A DNA stretch of 20,335 nucleotides, from contig CAYRYO010000031.1 in the NCBI GenBank assembly GCA_964428475.1, positions 1 through 20,335 on the forward strand, written 5' to 3'. The notes below the pieces were generated by a model that did not search any database, was not told the origin of the DNA, and saw only the letters and a list, made by a program, of their open reading frames with translations. Within the stretch, counting starts at the first letter, position 1. Each line of letters opens with the position of its first letter. The stretch is from JARICQ01 sp964428475. GTDB taxonomy: Bacteria > Bacillota > Clostridia > Tissierellales > Tissierellaceae. Made by a program: the position numbers and the translations under genes. Positions 6,701 through 14,143 of the stretch are shown here, piece after piece.

Positions 6701-7321
6701 TTATTTAGAGTACAACTCAACAATTAAGTGCTCTTCTACTGGAATGTCTATATCTTCTCTAGTTGGCTCAGCTATTATGCTACCCTTTAAGTTTTCAAGA
6801 TCCATATCTACCCATCTAACAGTATTTCCATTGTGATTATCAACTAATTCTTTGATTTTCTCACTTGATTTGCTTTTCGCTTTAACTTCAACAATATCTC
6901 CAACTGATATTAGTGCTGAAGGTATAGTTGATTTAGATCCATTGACTGTAAAGTGACCATGTGTTACAAGTTGTCTAGCTTCTGCTCTAGAAGCTCCAAA
7001 ACCCATTCTATAAACAACATTATCTAATCTAAGTTCTAATACCTTAAGTAGGTTTTCACCTGCTATTCCCTGCATCTTATCAGCCATGTTAAAGTACTTT
7101 AACATCTGTGATTCAGAAATACCATAAAATCTACGTACTTTTTGTTTTTCTCTAAGTTGTAAGCCGTATTCAGTTACTTTCTTTCTTCCTTGTCCGTGTT
7201 GTCCTGGAGCATAGTTTTTCTTAACTATAGCACATTTATCAGTATAGCATCTATCTCCTTTAAGAAATAGCTTCATTCCTTCCCTACGACAAAGTCTACA
7301 AACTGGCCCTGTATATCTCAT
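6701..7321 (-). CDS. rpsD: 30S ribosomal protein S4
   Basis: S4 (uS4), 206 aa, a primary 16S rRNA binder that starts assembly of the small-subunit body and helps line the mRNA entry channel. This is the zinc-binding (C+) form: C8, C11, C25 and C30 are all present in the N-terminal region. YAPGQHGQGRKK follows, then the S4 RNA-binding domain (RLDNVVYRMGFGASRAEARQLV, HGHFTVNG). ATG with AGGAGG at normal distance, 16 bases behind rpsK. Its place between rpsK and rpoA is the clostridial and proteobacterial order; in Bacillus rpsD lies elsewhere. Confidence 0.98.
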   Translation of the reverse strand: MRYTGPVCRLCRREGMKLFLKGDRCYTDKCAIVKKNYAPGQHGQGRKKVTEYGLQLREKQKVRRFYGISESQMLKYFNMADKMQGIAGENLLKVLELRLDNVVYRMGFGASRAEARQLVTHGHFTVNGSKSTIPSALISVGDIVEVKAKSKSSEKIKELVDNHNGNTVRWVDMDLENLKGSIIAEPTREDIDIPVEEHLIVELYSK

Positions 7322-7337
7322 CTATTTACACCTCCTA

Positions 7338-7736
7338 TTAAACTCTTCTTCTTTTTGGTGGTCTACATCCATTATGTGGAATCGGAGTAACATCCTTAAT
7401 CATATTTACTTCTAGACCCGCTGCCTGTAATGACCTAATAGCTGCTTCTCTTCCTGAACCTGGTCCTTTTACAAATACTTCAACACTCTTTAACCCATGT
7501 TCCATTGCTTTAGCTGCTGCTTCTTCAGCTGCTTGTTGTGCTGCGAAAGGAGTGGATTTTCTTGAACCTCTAAAACCTAATTGTCCTGCACTTGCCCATG
7601 ATAATACATTGCCTTGTAAATCTGTCAAGGTAACCATAGTATTGTTAAATGTAGACTGAATATGTGCCTGGCCTCTCTCTATATTCTTACGCTCTCTTCT
7701 TCTGACACGTGTTGCTTTTCCTTTTTTAGCTGCCAC
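7338..7736 (-). CDS. rpsK: 30S ribosomal protein S11
   Basis: S11 (uS11), 132 aa, on the platform of the small subunit near the E-site mRNA. The family body GQAHIQSTFNNTMVTLTD, SAGQLGFRGSRKSTPFAAQQAAE and the C-terminal DVTPIPHNGCRPPKRRRV are complete. The start is GTG (7734-7736), giving MAAKKGKATR, with AAGGAGGG upstream. It lies 18 bases behind rpsM. Confidence 0.98.
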   Translation of the reverse strand: MAAKKGKATRVRRRERKNIERGQAHIQSTFNNTMVTLTDLQGNVLSWASAGQLGFRGSRKSTPFAAQQAAEEAAAKAMEHGLKSVEVFVKGPGSGREAAIRSLQAAGLEVNMIKDVTPIPHNGCRPPKRRRV

Positions 7737-7754
7737 TTATTTTCCCTCCTTTAC

Positions 7755-8117
7755 TTACTTTTTCTTAGTTACTAATCTCTTAGGACCTTTTCTTGTCCTT
7801 GCATTATTCTTAGTATTTTGTCCTCTCACTGGAAGATTCCTTCTATGTCTTATTCCTCTATAGCAATTGATTTCTCTAAGTCTTTTTATATTAAGAGCAA
7901 CATCTCTTCTTAAGTCACCTTCAACTTTGTAAGTGTCTATAACATTCCTTAACTCTGATACTTCCGACTCAGTTAAATCTTTAACTCTAGTATTTCTATC
8001 TATACCAGCTTTTTCCAAGATTTCATTTGATCTTGGTTTGCCTATACCAAATATATAAGTTAAAGCAATCTCAATTCTCTTATCTCTTGGTAAGTCAATA
8101 CCTGAAATTCTAGCCAT
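7755..8117 (-). CDS. rpsM: 30S ribosomal protein S13
   Basis: S13 (uS13), 120 aa, in the head of the small subunit, contacting the P-site tRNA and forming intersubunit bridges. It begins ARISGIDLPRDKRIEIALTYIFGIG, has the RGIRHRRNLPVRGQ motif and ends in the basic tail TRKGPKRLVTKKK. The frame stays open 4 codons further to a GTG that overlaps the AGGAGG, so the ATG at 8115-8117 is chosen. Its 46-base upstream gap shows no promoter I would trust. Confidence 0.98.
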   Translation of the reverse strand: MARISGIDLPRDKRIEIALTYIFGIGKPRSNEILEKAGIDRNTRVKDLTESEVSELRNVIDTYKVEGDLRRDVALNIKRLREINCYRGIRHRRNLPVRGQNTKNNARTRKGPKRLVTKKK

Positions 8118-8163
8118 TATTTCGTGCACCTCCTATAATAAATACAATAAATCATCTATTTTG

Positions 8164-8277
8164 TTAACCTTGCTTTTGTTTGTGTCGTGGATTTTCACAA
8201 ATAACCATTACTCGTCCATTTCTTTTAATAATTTTACATTTTTCACAGATCTTTTTAACTGATGGTTTAACTTTCAC
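8164..8277 (-). CDS. rpmJ: 50S ribosomal protein L36
   Basis: Found by reading the infA-rpsM gap. 37 codons translate to a complete L36 (bL36) starting MKVKPSVKKICEKCKI. The zinc site C11, C14, C27, H32 is intact, so this is the C+ type. The start is GTG (8275-8277), preceded by AAGGAGGG. L36 is the smallest large-subunit protein and is added late, near the peptidyl transferase side. It lies 16 bases behind infA, the universal order infA-rpmJ-rpsM. Confidence 0.97.
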   Translation of the reverse strand: MKVKPSVKKICEKCKIIKRNGRVMVICENPRHKQKQG

Positions 8278-8293
8278 TTAAAATCCCTCCTTG

Positions 8294-8512
8294 CTACTTG
8301 TTTCGCCAGGTTATTCTTCCTTTAGTCAAATCGTAGGGCGATAACTCCATTGTCACCTTATCACCTGGCAATATTCTTATATAGTTCATCCTCAGCTTGC
8401 CAGAAATATGAGCTAAAATCTCATGACCATTTTCTAGTTTCACTTTAAAAATAGCATTCGGTAAAGCATCTACTACAATACCTTCTACTTCAATAACGTC
8501 AGATTTAGACAT
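8294..8512 (-). CDS. infA: translation initiation factor IF-1
   Basis: IF-1, 72 aa, an OB-fold protein that occupies the 30S A site during initiation. The family sequence is complete: EVEGIVVDALPNAIFKVKLENG, HISGKLRMNYIRILPGDKV and LSPYDLTKGRITWRNK. The ATG at 8510-8512 has AGGAGG upstream, but the spacing of about 12 bases is long. GGTT-AGAA-AACC in that spacer could fold into a tiny hairpin that overlaps the end of the ribosome binding site. Whether this matters is unknown. Confidence 0.98.
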   Translation of the reverse strand: MSKSDVIEVEGIVVDALPNAIFKVKLENGHEILAHISGKLRMNYIRILPGDKVTMELSPYDLTKGRITWRNK

Positions 8513-8541
8513 TGGGTTTTCTAACCTCCTGTTTCACAATT

Positions 8542-8823
8542 TTAGAAACTCTTATTAAATGGTTCTAAAAGTTTTCTAATATATGCATTATTAATCTTCA
8601 TTTTGTTTTCCAATTTATAATTTAATCCATCTACAACAGTGTTATATATGATTAAATGTTTTATTTTTTTCTTTTTGGGTCTATCTAACTTTCTTAAATC
8701 TCCATCAACGACTAATAGATGTTCATCATCTACAATCTCAAGAACCAAGAAAATCTTTCCCTTATCTCTTCCGGCTCGCGACTTAACAACTTGCCCTATG
8801 GCAATCTCGTCACTAGAATCCAT
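8542..8823 (-). CDS. KOW-domain RNA-binding protein (L14e/YbzG-like)
   Basis: 93-aa small protein. Residues 8-35 form a KOW motif (IGQVVKSRAGRDKGKIFLV), as in ribosomal L14e/L6e/L27e-type proteins and the Firmicutes YbzG family, which sits just before infA in many Gram-positives. The rest is basic (DRPKKKKIKHL) with no other domain I recognise. It probably binds RNA or the ribosome, but its exact role is not established. ATG with AGAGGTG 7 bases upstream. In most relatives map would lie between adk and this gene; here there is a 54-base gap with a palindrome. Confidence 0.9.
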   Translation of the reverse strand: MDSSDEIAIGQVVKSRAGRDKGKIFLVLEIVDDEHLLVVDGDLRKLDRPKKKKIKHLIIYNTVVDGLNYKLENKMKINNAYIRKLLEPFNKSF

Positions 8824-8838
8824 CTATTTTCACCTCTT

Positions 8839-8864
8839 TATAATAACATTTAAATGTTATTATA
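8839..8864. repeat. 26-bp perfect palindrome between adk and the KOW gene
   Basis: TATAATAACATTT (8839-8851) is followed directly by its exact reverse complement (8852-8864). It fills the adk-KOW gap just before the KOW ribosome binding site. It is AT-only except for one G-C pair per arm and has no T-run after it, so it is not a terminator. It could be a dyad binding site or an mRNA processing or stability element. It sits where map is usually found. Confidence 0.7.
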
Positions 8865-8877
8865 TTCTAAATAATTA

Positions 8878-9519
8878 TTACTGTAATGTTTCTACAATGG
8901 TGTCAAAAACCTTTTCTATTACCTGCGTTCCATCTACATCAATTATTATTCCCTTTTCTTTATAATACGCTATGAGTGGCTGCGTCTGATTTTGATACAC
9001 TTCTATTCTAGTCGCAACAGTTTCTTCAGTATCATCTTCTCTTTGGAATAACTCTCCTCCATCTAAATCACAAATGCCTTTCTCTTTAGGTGGATTAAAT
9101 TCAATGTGGTAAGCTTTGCCACAAAGCTTACATATTCTTCTGCCAATAGCCCTTTTTATCAATATTTCCTTATCTGCATAAATATTAACAACTTTATCCA
9201 AATTTATACCCATATTGATAAGTTCTATATCCAGAATTTCTGCTTGTTTTATAGTTCTTGGGAATCCATCAAGTAGGAAGCCTGCCTTACAGTCTTCCTC
9301 TGTTAATCTATCTTTTACAATTGAAACCACAAGATCATCAGGGACAAGCAAGCCTTTATCCATGTATTGTTTAGCTTTGTTTCCTAAATCAGTAGCTTGT
9401 TTGATATTGGCTCTAAATATATCTCCCGTTGAAATATGTGGTATCTTGTATTTTTTAACTATAGCTGATGCTTGAGTCCCTTTACCTACACCAGGTGGTC
9501 CTAATAGCACTAGTCTCAT
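8878..9519 (-). CDS. adk: adenylate kinase
   Basis: Catalyses ATP + AMP to 2 ADP in the cytoplasm. 213 aa, long-lid zinc type. P-loop GPPGVGKGT (7-15), NMP-binding TGDIFR with R36, DGFPRT (84-89), and the lid with C130, C133, C150 and D153, the Cys-Cys-Cys-Asp zinc set also found in Bacillus. The start is the second of two nearby ATGs (9517-9519): AGGAG touches the first ATG, while the second has proper spacing and gives the standard MRLVLLGPPG. It lies 19 bases behind secY, the usual order. Confidence 0.98.
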   Translation of the reverse strand: MRLVLLGPPGVGKGTQASAIVKKYKIPHISTGDIFRANIKQATDLGNKAKQYMDKGLLVPDDLVVSIVKDRLTEEDCKAGFLLDGFPRTIKQAEILDIELINMGINLDKVVNIYADKEILIKRAIGRRICKLCGKAYHIEFNPPKEKGICDLDGGELFQREDDTEETVATRIEVYQNQTQPLIAYYKEKGIIIDVDGTQVIEKVFDTIVETLQ

Positions 9520-9538
9520 CTTTTTCATCTCCTATAGC

Positions 9539-10813
9539 TTAGTTTAAAAACCCTTTATAATGTCTCATCAACATTTGTGATTCTATTTGTTTAACTGTTT
9601 CAAGCGCAACTCCTACTACTATGATTACAGCAGTTCCTCCAAAGTTTACTTGCATTCCAAATATTTTAGATAAAATAATAGGAAGTGATGCAAGTATAGC
9701 AAGAGCTAAACCGCCTACAAAGGTAATACGAGTTACTACTCTATTTAAATGCTCTGAAGTTGGTCTACCTGGTCTAATTCCAGGTATAAATCCACCATTT
9801 TGTTGAAGGTTCTTTGAATATTCTACAGTATTAAACTGAATGGCTGTATAAAAATACGTAAAGAACATTATCAAAACTATATTTAATATAGAATACACCC
9901 AAATCCCTACACTACCAGCTGGTGTCAAAAACTTCGTTACCCAATCTGCAAATGCACCCTTGCTAAACAATGTAATTGTCTGTGGTAATGCAAGTAGTGA
10001 TGATGCAAATATAACTGGTAAAACACCTGCCATAGATACCTTGATAGGTATATGTGTACTCTGTCCACCGTACATTTTTCTTCCCACTACTCTTTTTGCA
10101 TACTGCACTGGAATTTTTCTTTCGCCTTCTTGGAGCGCAACAACAAATCCTACTATTACAAGAATGACTATTCCAAATATCAATACTTTAATTGCATTTA
10201 ATTCTCCAAGCCTTACCATGTTAATATAGTTAATTAAACTTGTAGGAAGCCTAGAAATTATTCCAATAAATATCAATAATGAAATACCATTTCCTATGCC
10301 TTTTTCAGTAATCATTTCTCCAATCCAAATCATAAAAGCTGTACCAGCTATCATTGATAATATAACTATTACATCTTGTAATGTATTAGTAGTCTGAACT
10401 GCAGATTTAAACAGTCCAAATGTATATCCTATAGCTTGAACTCCAGCTAATACTATTGCTAGATACCTAGTATATTTATTGATTTTCTTTTTACCTTCTT
10501 CTCCTTCTTTAGCTAATTCCTCTAGTCTTGGAATAGCTATAGTTAAAAGTTGAATGACTATGGATGCTGTAATATATGGATATATATTTGTAGCAAATAT
10601 AGAAAATCTACTAAATGTTCCTCCACCCATCAGATCAAGAAATTGTAGTATCCCACCTTCTGATTGTTTGAATATATCAGCTATGATAGCCTTATTCATA
10701 TAAGGTACAGGAATGTTAGATCCTAATCTGAATATTAAAAGCATAAGAAGTGTAAATAACATTTTCTTTCTTATATCTTCTATTTTCCAAGCATCTCTTA
10801 AGGTCGAAAGCAT
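9539..10813 (-). CDS. secY: protein translocase subunit SecY
   Basis: Pore-forming subunit of the Sec translocon in the cytoplasmic membrane, partner of SecE, SecG and SecA. 424 aa with about ten membrane segments. Landmarks are RLGSNIPVPY at the first segment, the plug-region LDLMGGGTFSRFSIFATNIYPYI, GNGISLLIF, and the cytoplasmic loop PVQYAKRVVGRKMYGGQSTHIP, then GFIPGIRPGRPT. The ATG follows the rplO TAA with no gap, and its ribosome binding site (GAGGTG) is the end of rplO, so the two genes are probably translationally coupled. Confidence 0.98.
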   Translation of the reverse strand: MLSTLRDAWKIEDIRKKMLFTLLMLLIFRLGSNIPVPYMNKAIIADIFKQSEGGILQFLDLMGGGTFSRFSIFATNIYPYITASIVIQLLTIAIPRLEELAKEGEEGKKKINKYTRYLAIVLAGVQAIGYTFGLFKSAVQTTNTLQDVIVILSMIAGTAFMIWIGEMITEKGIGNGISLLIFIGIISRLPTSLINYINMVRLGELNAIKVLIFGIVILVIVGFVVALQEGERKIPVQYAKRVVGRKMYGGQSTHIPIKVSMAGVLPVIFASSLLALPQTITLFSKGAFADWVTKFLTPAGSVGIWVYSILNIVLIMFFTYFYTAIQFNTVEYSKNLQQNGGFIPGIRPGRPTSEHLNRVVTRITFVGGLALAILASLPIILSKIFGMQVNFGGTAVIIVVGVALETVKQIESQMLMRHYKGFLN

Positions 10814-11263
10814 TTAAATCACCTCTACCTTTCCTCCTGCTGCCTCTATCTTTTCAGCAGCTATTTTACTGAACTTATGAGCCTGTACTGTTATTTTTAC
10901 TGTTAATTCTCCATTTCCAAGTATCTTTATTCCGTCAATTGCCTTGCCTTTTTTAGCTAGGCCTTCTCTAAATAAGAGCTCTGGATTAACAACTGTATTA
11001 TCATCAAATCTATTTAATTGTTCAACATTTATAGTAACAAATTCTTTTGCAAATATATTTGTAAAGCCTCTTTTCGGTAATCTTCTAAATAGGGGCATTT
11101 GTCCACCTTCAAAACCTGGTCTAACTCCTCCTCCAGATCTTGCATTTTGGCCATCATGTCCTCTTCCAGATGTCTTACCAAGACCTGAGCCGATACCTCT
11201 ACCTAGTCTTTTTCTAGACTTAGATCCACCGCCTTCATTTGGTCTTAATTCATTTAGTTTCAT
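10814..11263 (-). CDS. rplO: 50S ribosomal protein L15
   Basis: L15 (uL15), 149 aa, a late-assembling large-subunit protein. The glycine- and arginine-rich N-terminal half (RKRLGRGIGSGLGKTSGRGHDGQ, then ARSGGGVRPGFEGGQMPLFRRLPKRGF) threads into 23S rRNA. The C-terminal globular part ends AAGGKVEVI. ATG with AAGGAGG. Its stop abuts the secY start. Confidence 0.98.
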   Translation of the reverse strand: MKLNELRPNEGGGSKSRKRLGRGIGSGLGKTSGRGHDGQNARSGGGVRPGFEGGQMPLFRRLPKRGFTNIFAKEFVTINVEQLNRFDDNTVVNPELLFREGLAKKGKAIDGIKILGNGELTVKITVQAHKFSKIAAEKIEAAGGKVEVI

Positions 11264-11281
11264 AAGTACACCTCCTTAAAC

Positions 11282-11458
11282 TTAATCTATAACCTCAACC
11301 ATGTAGTCTACTTGATGTATCATACCTCTAATTTGAGGGGTATCATTCTTTTCCACTACCTGACCAATTTTTCTAAATCCTAATGCCTTTATCGTCTTTT
11401 TATGGGTTTCAGGTCTTCCAATAGGACTTTTATTTAACTTGATTTTGATCATAGCCAT
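11282..11458 (-). CDS. rpmD: 50S ribosomal protein L30
   Basis: Found by translating the gap between rpsE and rplO. 58 codons give MAMIKIKLNKSPIGRPE, then HKKTIKALGFRKIGQVV and NDTPQIRGMIHQVDYMVEV, the full L30 (uL30) pattern. The ATG at 11456-11458 has a GGGGGA-type site upstream. L30 is a small, non-universal 23S/5S rRNA-side protein. The order rpsE-rpmD-rplO is standard. Confidence 0.96.
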   Translation of the reverse strand: MAMIKIKLNKSPIGRPETHKKTIKALGFRKIGQVVEKNDTPQIRGMIHQVDYMVEVID

Positions 11459-11472
11459 TACAAATCCCCCCT

Positions 11473-11979
11473 CTATCCTAATATTTCTTCTACAGTTTTG
11501 CCTCTTAATTTTGCTACTTCTTCTACTCTTTTTAAGTTTTCAAAAGCATCCATAGTAGCGTTTACAATATTTCTAGGATTACTTGTTCCTAGAGATTTAC
11601 CTCTGATATCCTTAATTCCTGCTAATTCACATACAGCACGTACTGCACCACCGGCAATAACTCCTGTACCTTCTCTAGCTGGTTTCAAAAGAACTTTTCC
11701 TGCTCCAAAATGCCCAATAATCTCATGTGGAATTGTAGTTCCAACAAGAGGAACTGATATCATGTTCTTTCTTGCATCTTGAATAGCTTTTCTAATAGCT
11801 TCAGGAACTTCCAAAGCTTTAGCCATACCCATGCCTACATTACCATTTTCATCGCCTACAACAACCAAGGCACTAAAACGAAAATTTCTACCACCTTTAA
11901 CTACTTTAGTGACACGATTAATGCTTACTACTCTTTCTTGTAAATCTGATTGTTTGCTATTTTTATTTGAATTTTTCAT
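11473..11979 (-). CDS. rpsE: 30S ribosomal protein S5
   Basis: S5 (uS5), 168 aa, next to the decoding region and the mRNA entry tunnel, with a role in accuracy. The N-terminal double-stranded RNA-binding-like domain has RVVSINRVTKVVKGGRNFRFSAL and VGDENGNVGMGMAKALEVPEA. The C-terminal domain has VLLKPAREGTGVIAGGAVRAV and SLGTSNPRNIVNAT. The KGGR loop (28-31), the region where spectinomycin-resistance changes occur in other bacteria, looks wild type. ATG with GGAGGGG. Confidence 0.98.
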   Translation of the reverse strand: MKNSNKNSKQSDLQERVVSINRVTKVVKGGRNFRFSALVVVGDENGNVGMGMAKALEVPEAIRKAIQDARKNMISVPLVGTTIPHEIIGHFGAGKVLLKPAREGTGVIAGGAVRAVCELAGIKDIRGKSLGTSNPRNIVNATMDAFENLKRVEEVAKLRGKTVEEILG

Positions 11980-11996
11980 TGATTCCCCTCCTTTTG

Positions 11997-12359
11997 CTAG
12001 AATTTAAGACCTGCTTCTCTAGCTCCATCAGCAAGTTCTTTTACTCTTCCATGATATATAAATCCGCCTCTATCAAATACTACAGTTTCAATGCCTTTTT
12101 CCAAAGCTTTCTTACCTATTAATTCTCCAACACTTTTAGCCGCTTCTTTGTTTTTGGTAACTGCAAGATTAAGAGATTTATCTAGTGTAGAAGCTGAAAC
12201 CAATGTATTTCCAACAGAGTCATCAATTATTTGAGCATATATATGCTTTCCACTCCTATAGATATTAAGTCTTGGTCTAGTAGGAGTTCCAATAACATTT
12301 TTTCTTACTCTTTCATGTCTTTTCAGTCTATTTGCATTTCTATCAATTTTTTTAAACAT
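11997..12359 (-). CDS. rplR: 50S ribosomal protein L18
   Basis: L18 (uL18), 120 aa, which binds 5S rRNA with L5 in the central protuberance. Begins MFKKIDRNANRLKRHERVRKN, has RPRLNIYRSGKHIYAQIIDD and ends with VVFDRGGFIYHGRVKELADGAREAGLKF, all diagnostic. The ATG is at 12357-12359; an ATG five bases upstream is out of frame. 16 bases behind rplF. Confidence 0.98.
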   Translation of the reverse strand: MFKKIDRNANRLKRHERVRKNVIGTPTRPRLNIYRSGKHIYAQIIDDSVGNTLVSASTLDKSLNLAVTKNKEAAKSVGELIGKKALEKGIETVVFDRGGFIYHGRVKELADGAREAGLKF

Positions 12360-12375
12360 ACATTTTCACTCCCTT

Positions 12376-12915
12376 CTACTTACCAGTCTTACCAACTTTA
12401 CGTCTTATTCTTTCATCTTCGTACTTAACACCTTTACCTTTATATGGCTCTGGCTTTCTGTAACTTCTTATATTCGCCGCATAATTACCTACTTGTTGCT
12501 TGTTTATACCCTTAACAATTATCTTGTTTTGAGCAGGTACTTCTACTTCTATTCCATCTGGATCTTCAAGCTCTAATGGATGTGAATATCCTAGAGTTAA
12601 AACAAGCTTCTTTCCTTGTTTTGCAGCTCTATATCCCGTTCCTATTATTTCTAATGTCTTTGAATATCCTTCAGTAACTCCGACTACCATATTATCAATT
12701 AATGTTCTTGATAGACCATGCATTGATCTATGTTTCTTGCTTTCAGTTGGCCTGCTAACAGTTAAAACATTATCTTCTATTGCAATTTGCATATCTTTAT
12801 CTATAACTTGTGATAATTGTCCTTTAGGTCCTTTGACTTCAACTAAATTATCATTATTTACGTTAATTTCCACGCCATTTGGAATATCGATTGGTTTAAA
12901 TCCTATTCTTGACAT
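12376..12915 (-). CDS. rplF: 50S ribosomal protein L6
   Basis: L6 (uL6), 179 aa, at the base of the L7/L12 stalk near the sarcin-ricin loop. It has two similar domains: residues 1 to about 80 (MSRIGFKPIDIPNGVEI, VKGPKGQLSQ) and about 81 to 179, ending in PEPYKGKGVKYEDERIRRKVGKTGK. ATG with AGGAGG at normal spacing. Confidence 0.98.
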   Translation of the reverse strand: MSRIGFKPIDIPNGVEINVNNDNLVEVKGPKGQLSQVIDKDMQIAIEDNVLTVSRPTESKKHRSMHGLSRTLIDNMVVGVTEGYSKTLEIIGTGYRAAKQGKKLVLTLGYSHPLELEDPDGIEVEVPAQNKIIVKGINKQQVGNYAANIRSYRKPEPYKGKGVKYEDERIRRKVGKTGK

Positions 12916-12950
12916 GAGTGCACCTCCTGTTCATATAGTTTAGTCATTTA

Positions 12951-13346
12951 TTACCATACGTAACAAACAACTTCTCCTCCTACGCCTTCTTTTCTAGCAA
13001 TTTTATCTGTTATTATTCCTTTAGAAGTAGAAATAACTGCTATTCCAAGTCCACCTAAAACTCTAGGAACTTCATCAGCTTTAACATATACTCTTAAGCC
13101 TGGTTTTGAAATCCTCTTTATACCAGATATAACCTTTTGATTTTCAGCACCATATTTTAAATCTATTCTAATAATGCCTTGTTTAGCATCCTCTATAACA
13201 TCATAGCCTTTTACAAAACCTTCATCCAATAAGATCTTAGCTAATTCTTTCTTTACATTTGAAGCAGGAACATCAACAGAATCATGCTTGGCATTACTAC
13301 CATTTCTTATTCTGGTTAACATATCTGCGATTGGATCAGTCATCAT
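12951..13346 (-). CDS. rpsH: 30S ribosomal protein S8
   Basis: S8 (uS8), 131 aa, a primary binder of 16S rRNA helix 21. MTDPIADMLTRIRNG at the N-terminus and PGLRVYVKADEVPRVLGGLGIAVISTSKG in the C-terminal half are diagnostic. Two adjacent ATGs (13344-13346 and 13341-13343) are both usable behind AAAGGAGG; the first has the better spacing. In E. coli S8 represses the spc operon; whether it does so here cannot be seen. Confidence 0.98.
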   Translation of the reverse strand: MMTDPIADMLTRIRNGSNAKHDSVDVPASNVKKELAKILLDEGFVKGYDVIEDAKQGIIRIDLKYGAENQKVISGIKRISKPGLRVYVKADEVPRVLGGLGIAVISTSKGIITDKIARKEGVGGEVVCYVW

Positions 13347-13375
13347 ACTAGCTACCTCCTTTCATAAGCTTTTTA

Positions 13376-13561
13376 CTACCAGCTAGCTTTTTTAACTCCT
13401 GGTATTTGACCTTTATATGCAAGTTCTCTAAAACAAATACGACATACCCCGTATTTTCTTAAGTAAGCATGAGGTCTTCCACATATTTTACATCTATTAT
13501 ATTCTCTACTGCTAAATTTCTGTTTTTTCTTTTGTTTAGCTATCATAGATTTTTTAGCCAA
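13376..13561 (-). CDS. rpsN: 30S ribosomal protein S14 type Z
   Basis: Short zinc-binding S14 (uS14), 61 aa, in the head of the small subunit. Zinc ligands C24, C27, C40 and C43 (CKIC and CRIC) are intact, and it ends ELAYKGQIPGVKKASW. The start is TTG (13559-13561): GGGAGGG lies 6 bases upstream, and this gives MAKKSMIAK, exactly the family's N-terminus, although no ATG is available. The frame is open 5 codons further, but the TTG there overlaps the ribosome binding site. The symbol rpsZ is also used for this type. Confidence 0.97.
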   Translation of the reverse strand: MAKKSMIAKQKKKQKFSSREYNRCKICGRPHAYLRKYGVCRICFRELAYKGQIPGVKKASW

Positions 13562-13576
13562 TTTTTTCCCTCCCAA

Positions 13577-14119
13577 CTATTTTTTAAAGGGCATTCCCAA
13601 TTCTTTTAAGAATACTTTTGCTTCTTCATCAGTCTTCGCAGTTGTAACTACAACAATATCTAAACCTTTTATTGAATCGACTTTATCATATTCAATTTCA
13701 GGAAATATTAATTGTTCTTTTATGCCTATAGCATAGTTTCCCCTACCATCAAAAGCAGTAGCACTAACTCCTCTAAAGTCTCTAACTCTTGGCAATGCTA
13801 TATTAATCAATTTATCTAAGAAATGATACATCCTATCGCCTCTAAGCGTAACTTTAGATCCTACGTTCATTCCTTCACGAAGTTTAAAGTTAGCTATTGA
13901 TTTCTTAGCTTTTGTAACCACTGGTTTTTGCCCAGCAATTATTTCTAGTTCTTTTACTGCTGATTCAATTACTTTTGGATTGTCTCTTCCTTCTCCAAGT
14001 CCCATATTTATTACTATCTTTTCTATTTTGGGAACTTCCATTACACTCTCATATTTAAATTTTTCCATCAGTGAATTTACTACTTCATTGTTGTATTTTT
14101 CTTTTAACCTAGGAGCCAT
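13577..14119 (-). CDS. rplE: 50S ribosomal protein L5
   Basis: L5 (uL5), 180 aa, which binds 5S rRNA and touches the P-site tRNA from the central protuberance. Landmarks are PRLKEKYNNEV, KIVINMGLGEGRDN, TKAKKSIANFKLREGMNVGSKVTLRG and FDGRGNYAIGIKEQLIFPEI. The chosen ATG (14117-14119) follows AAGGAGG by 7 bases; an ATG six codons upstream would place that site inside the gene and is rejected. Confidence 0.98.
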   Translation of the reverse strand: MAPRLKEKYNNEVVNSLMEKFKYESVMEVPKIEKIVINMGLGEGRDNPKVIESAVKELEIIAGQKPVVTKAKKSIANFKLREGMNVGSKVTLRGDRMYHFLDKLINIALPRVRDFRGVSATAFDGRGNYAIGIKEQLIFPEIEYDKVDSIKGLDIVVVTTAKTDEEAKVFLKELGMPFKK

Positions 14120-14143
14120 TCTTATTCCTCCTTCCATTCTGTA

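Noticed and set aside
8130..8163. Possible promoter for the alpha block before rpsM
   Set aside because: No -35/-10 pair with acceptable spacing was found; the gap is only 46 bases and rpmJ is closely spaced upstream.
8839..8864. Palindrome as an intrinsic terminator for adk
   Set aside because: The stem is nearly all A-T and is followed on the minus strand by AAGAGGTG, not a T-run; it precedes a ribosome binding site.
8639..8965. 108-codon plus-strand frame opposite the KOW gene and adk
   Set aside because: Antisense shadow that includes the adk-KOW palindrome; no plausible start signal and no known motif.
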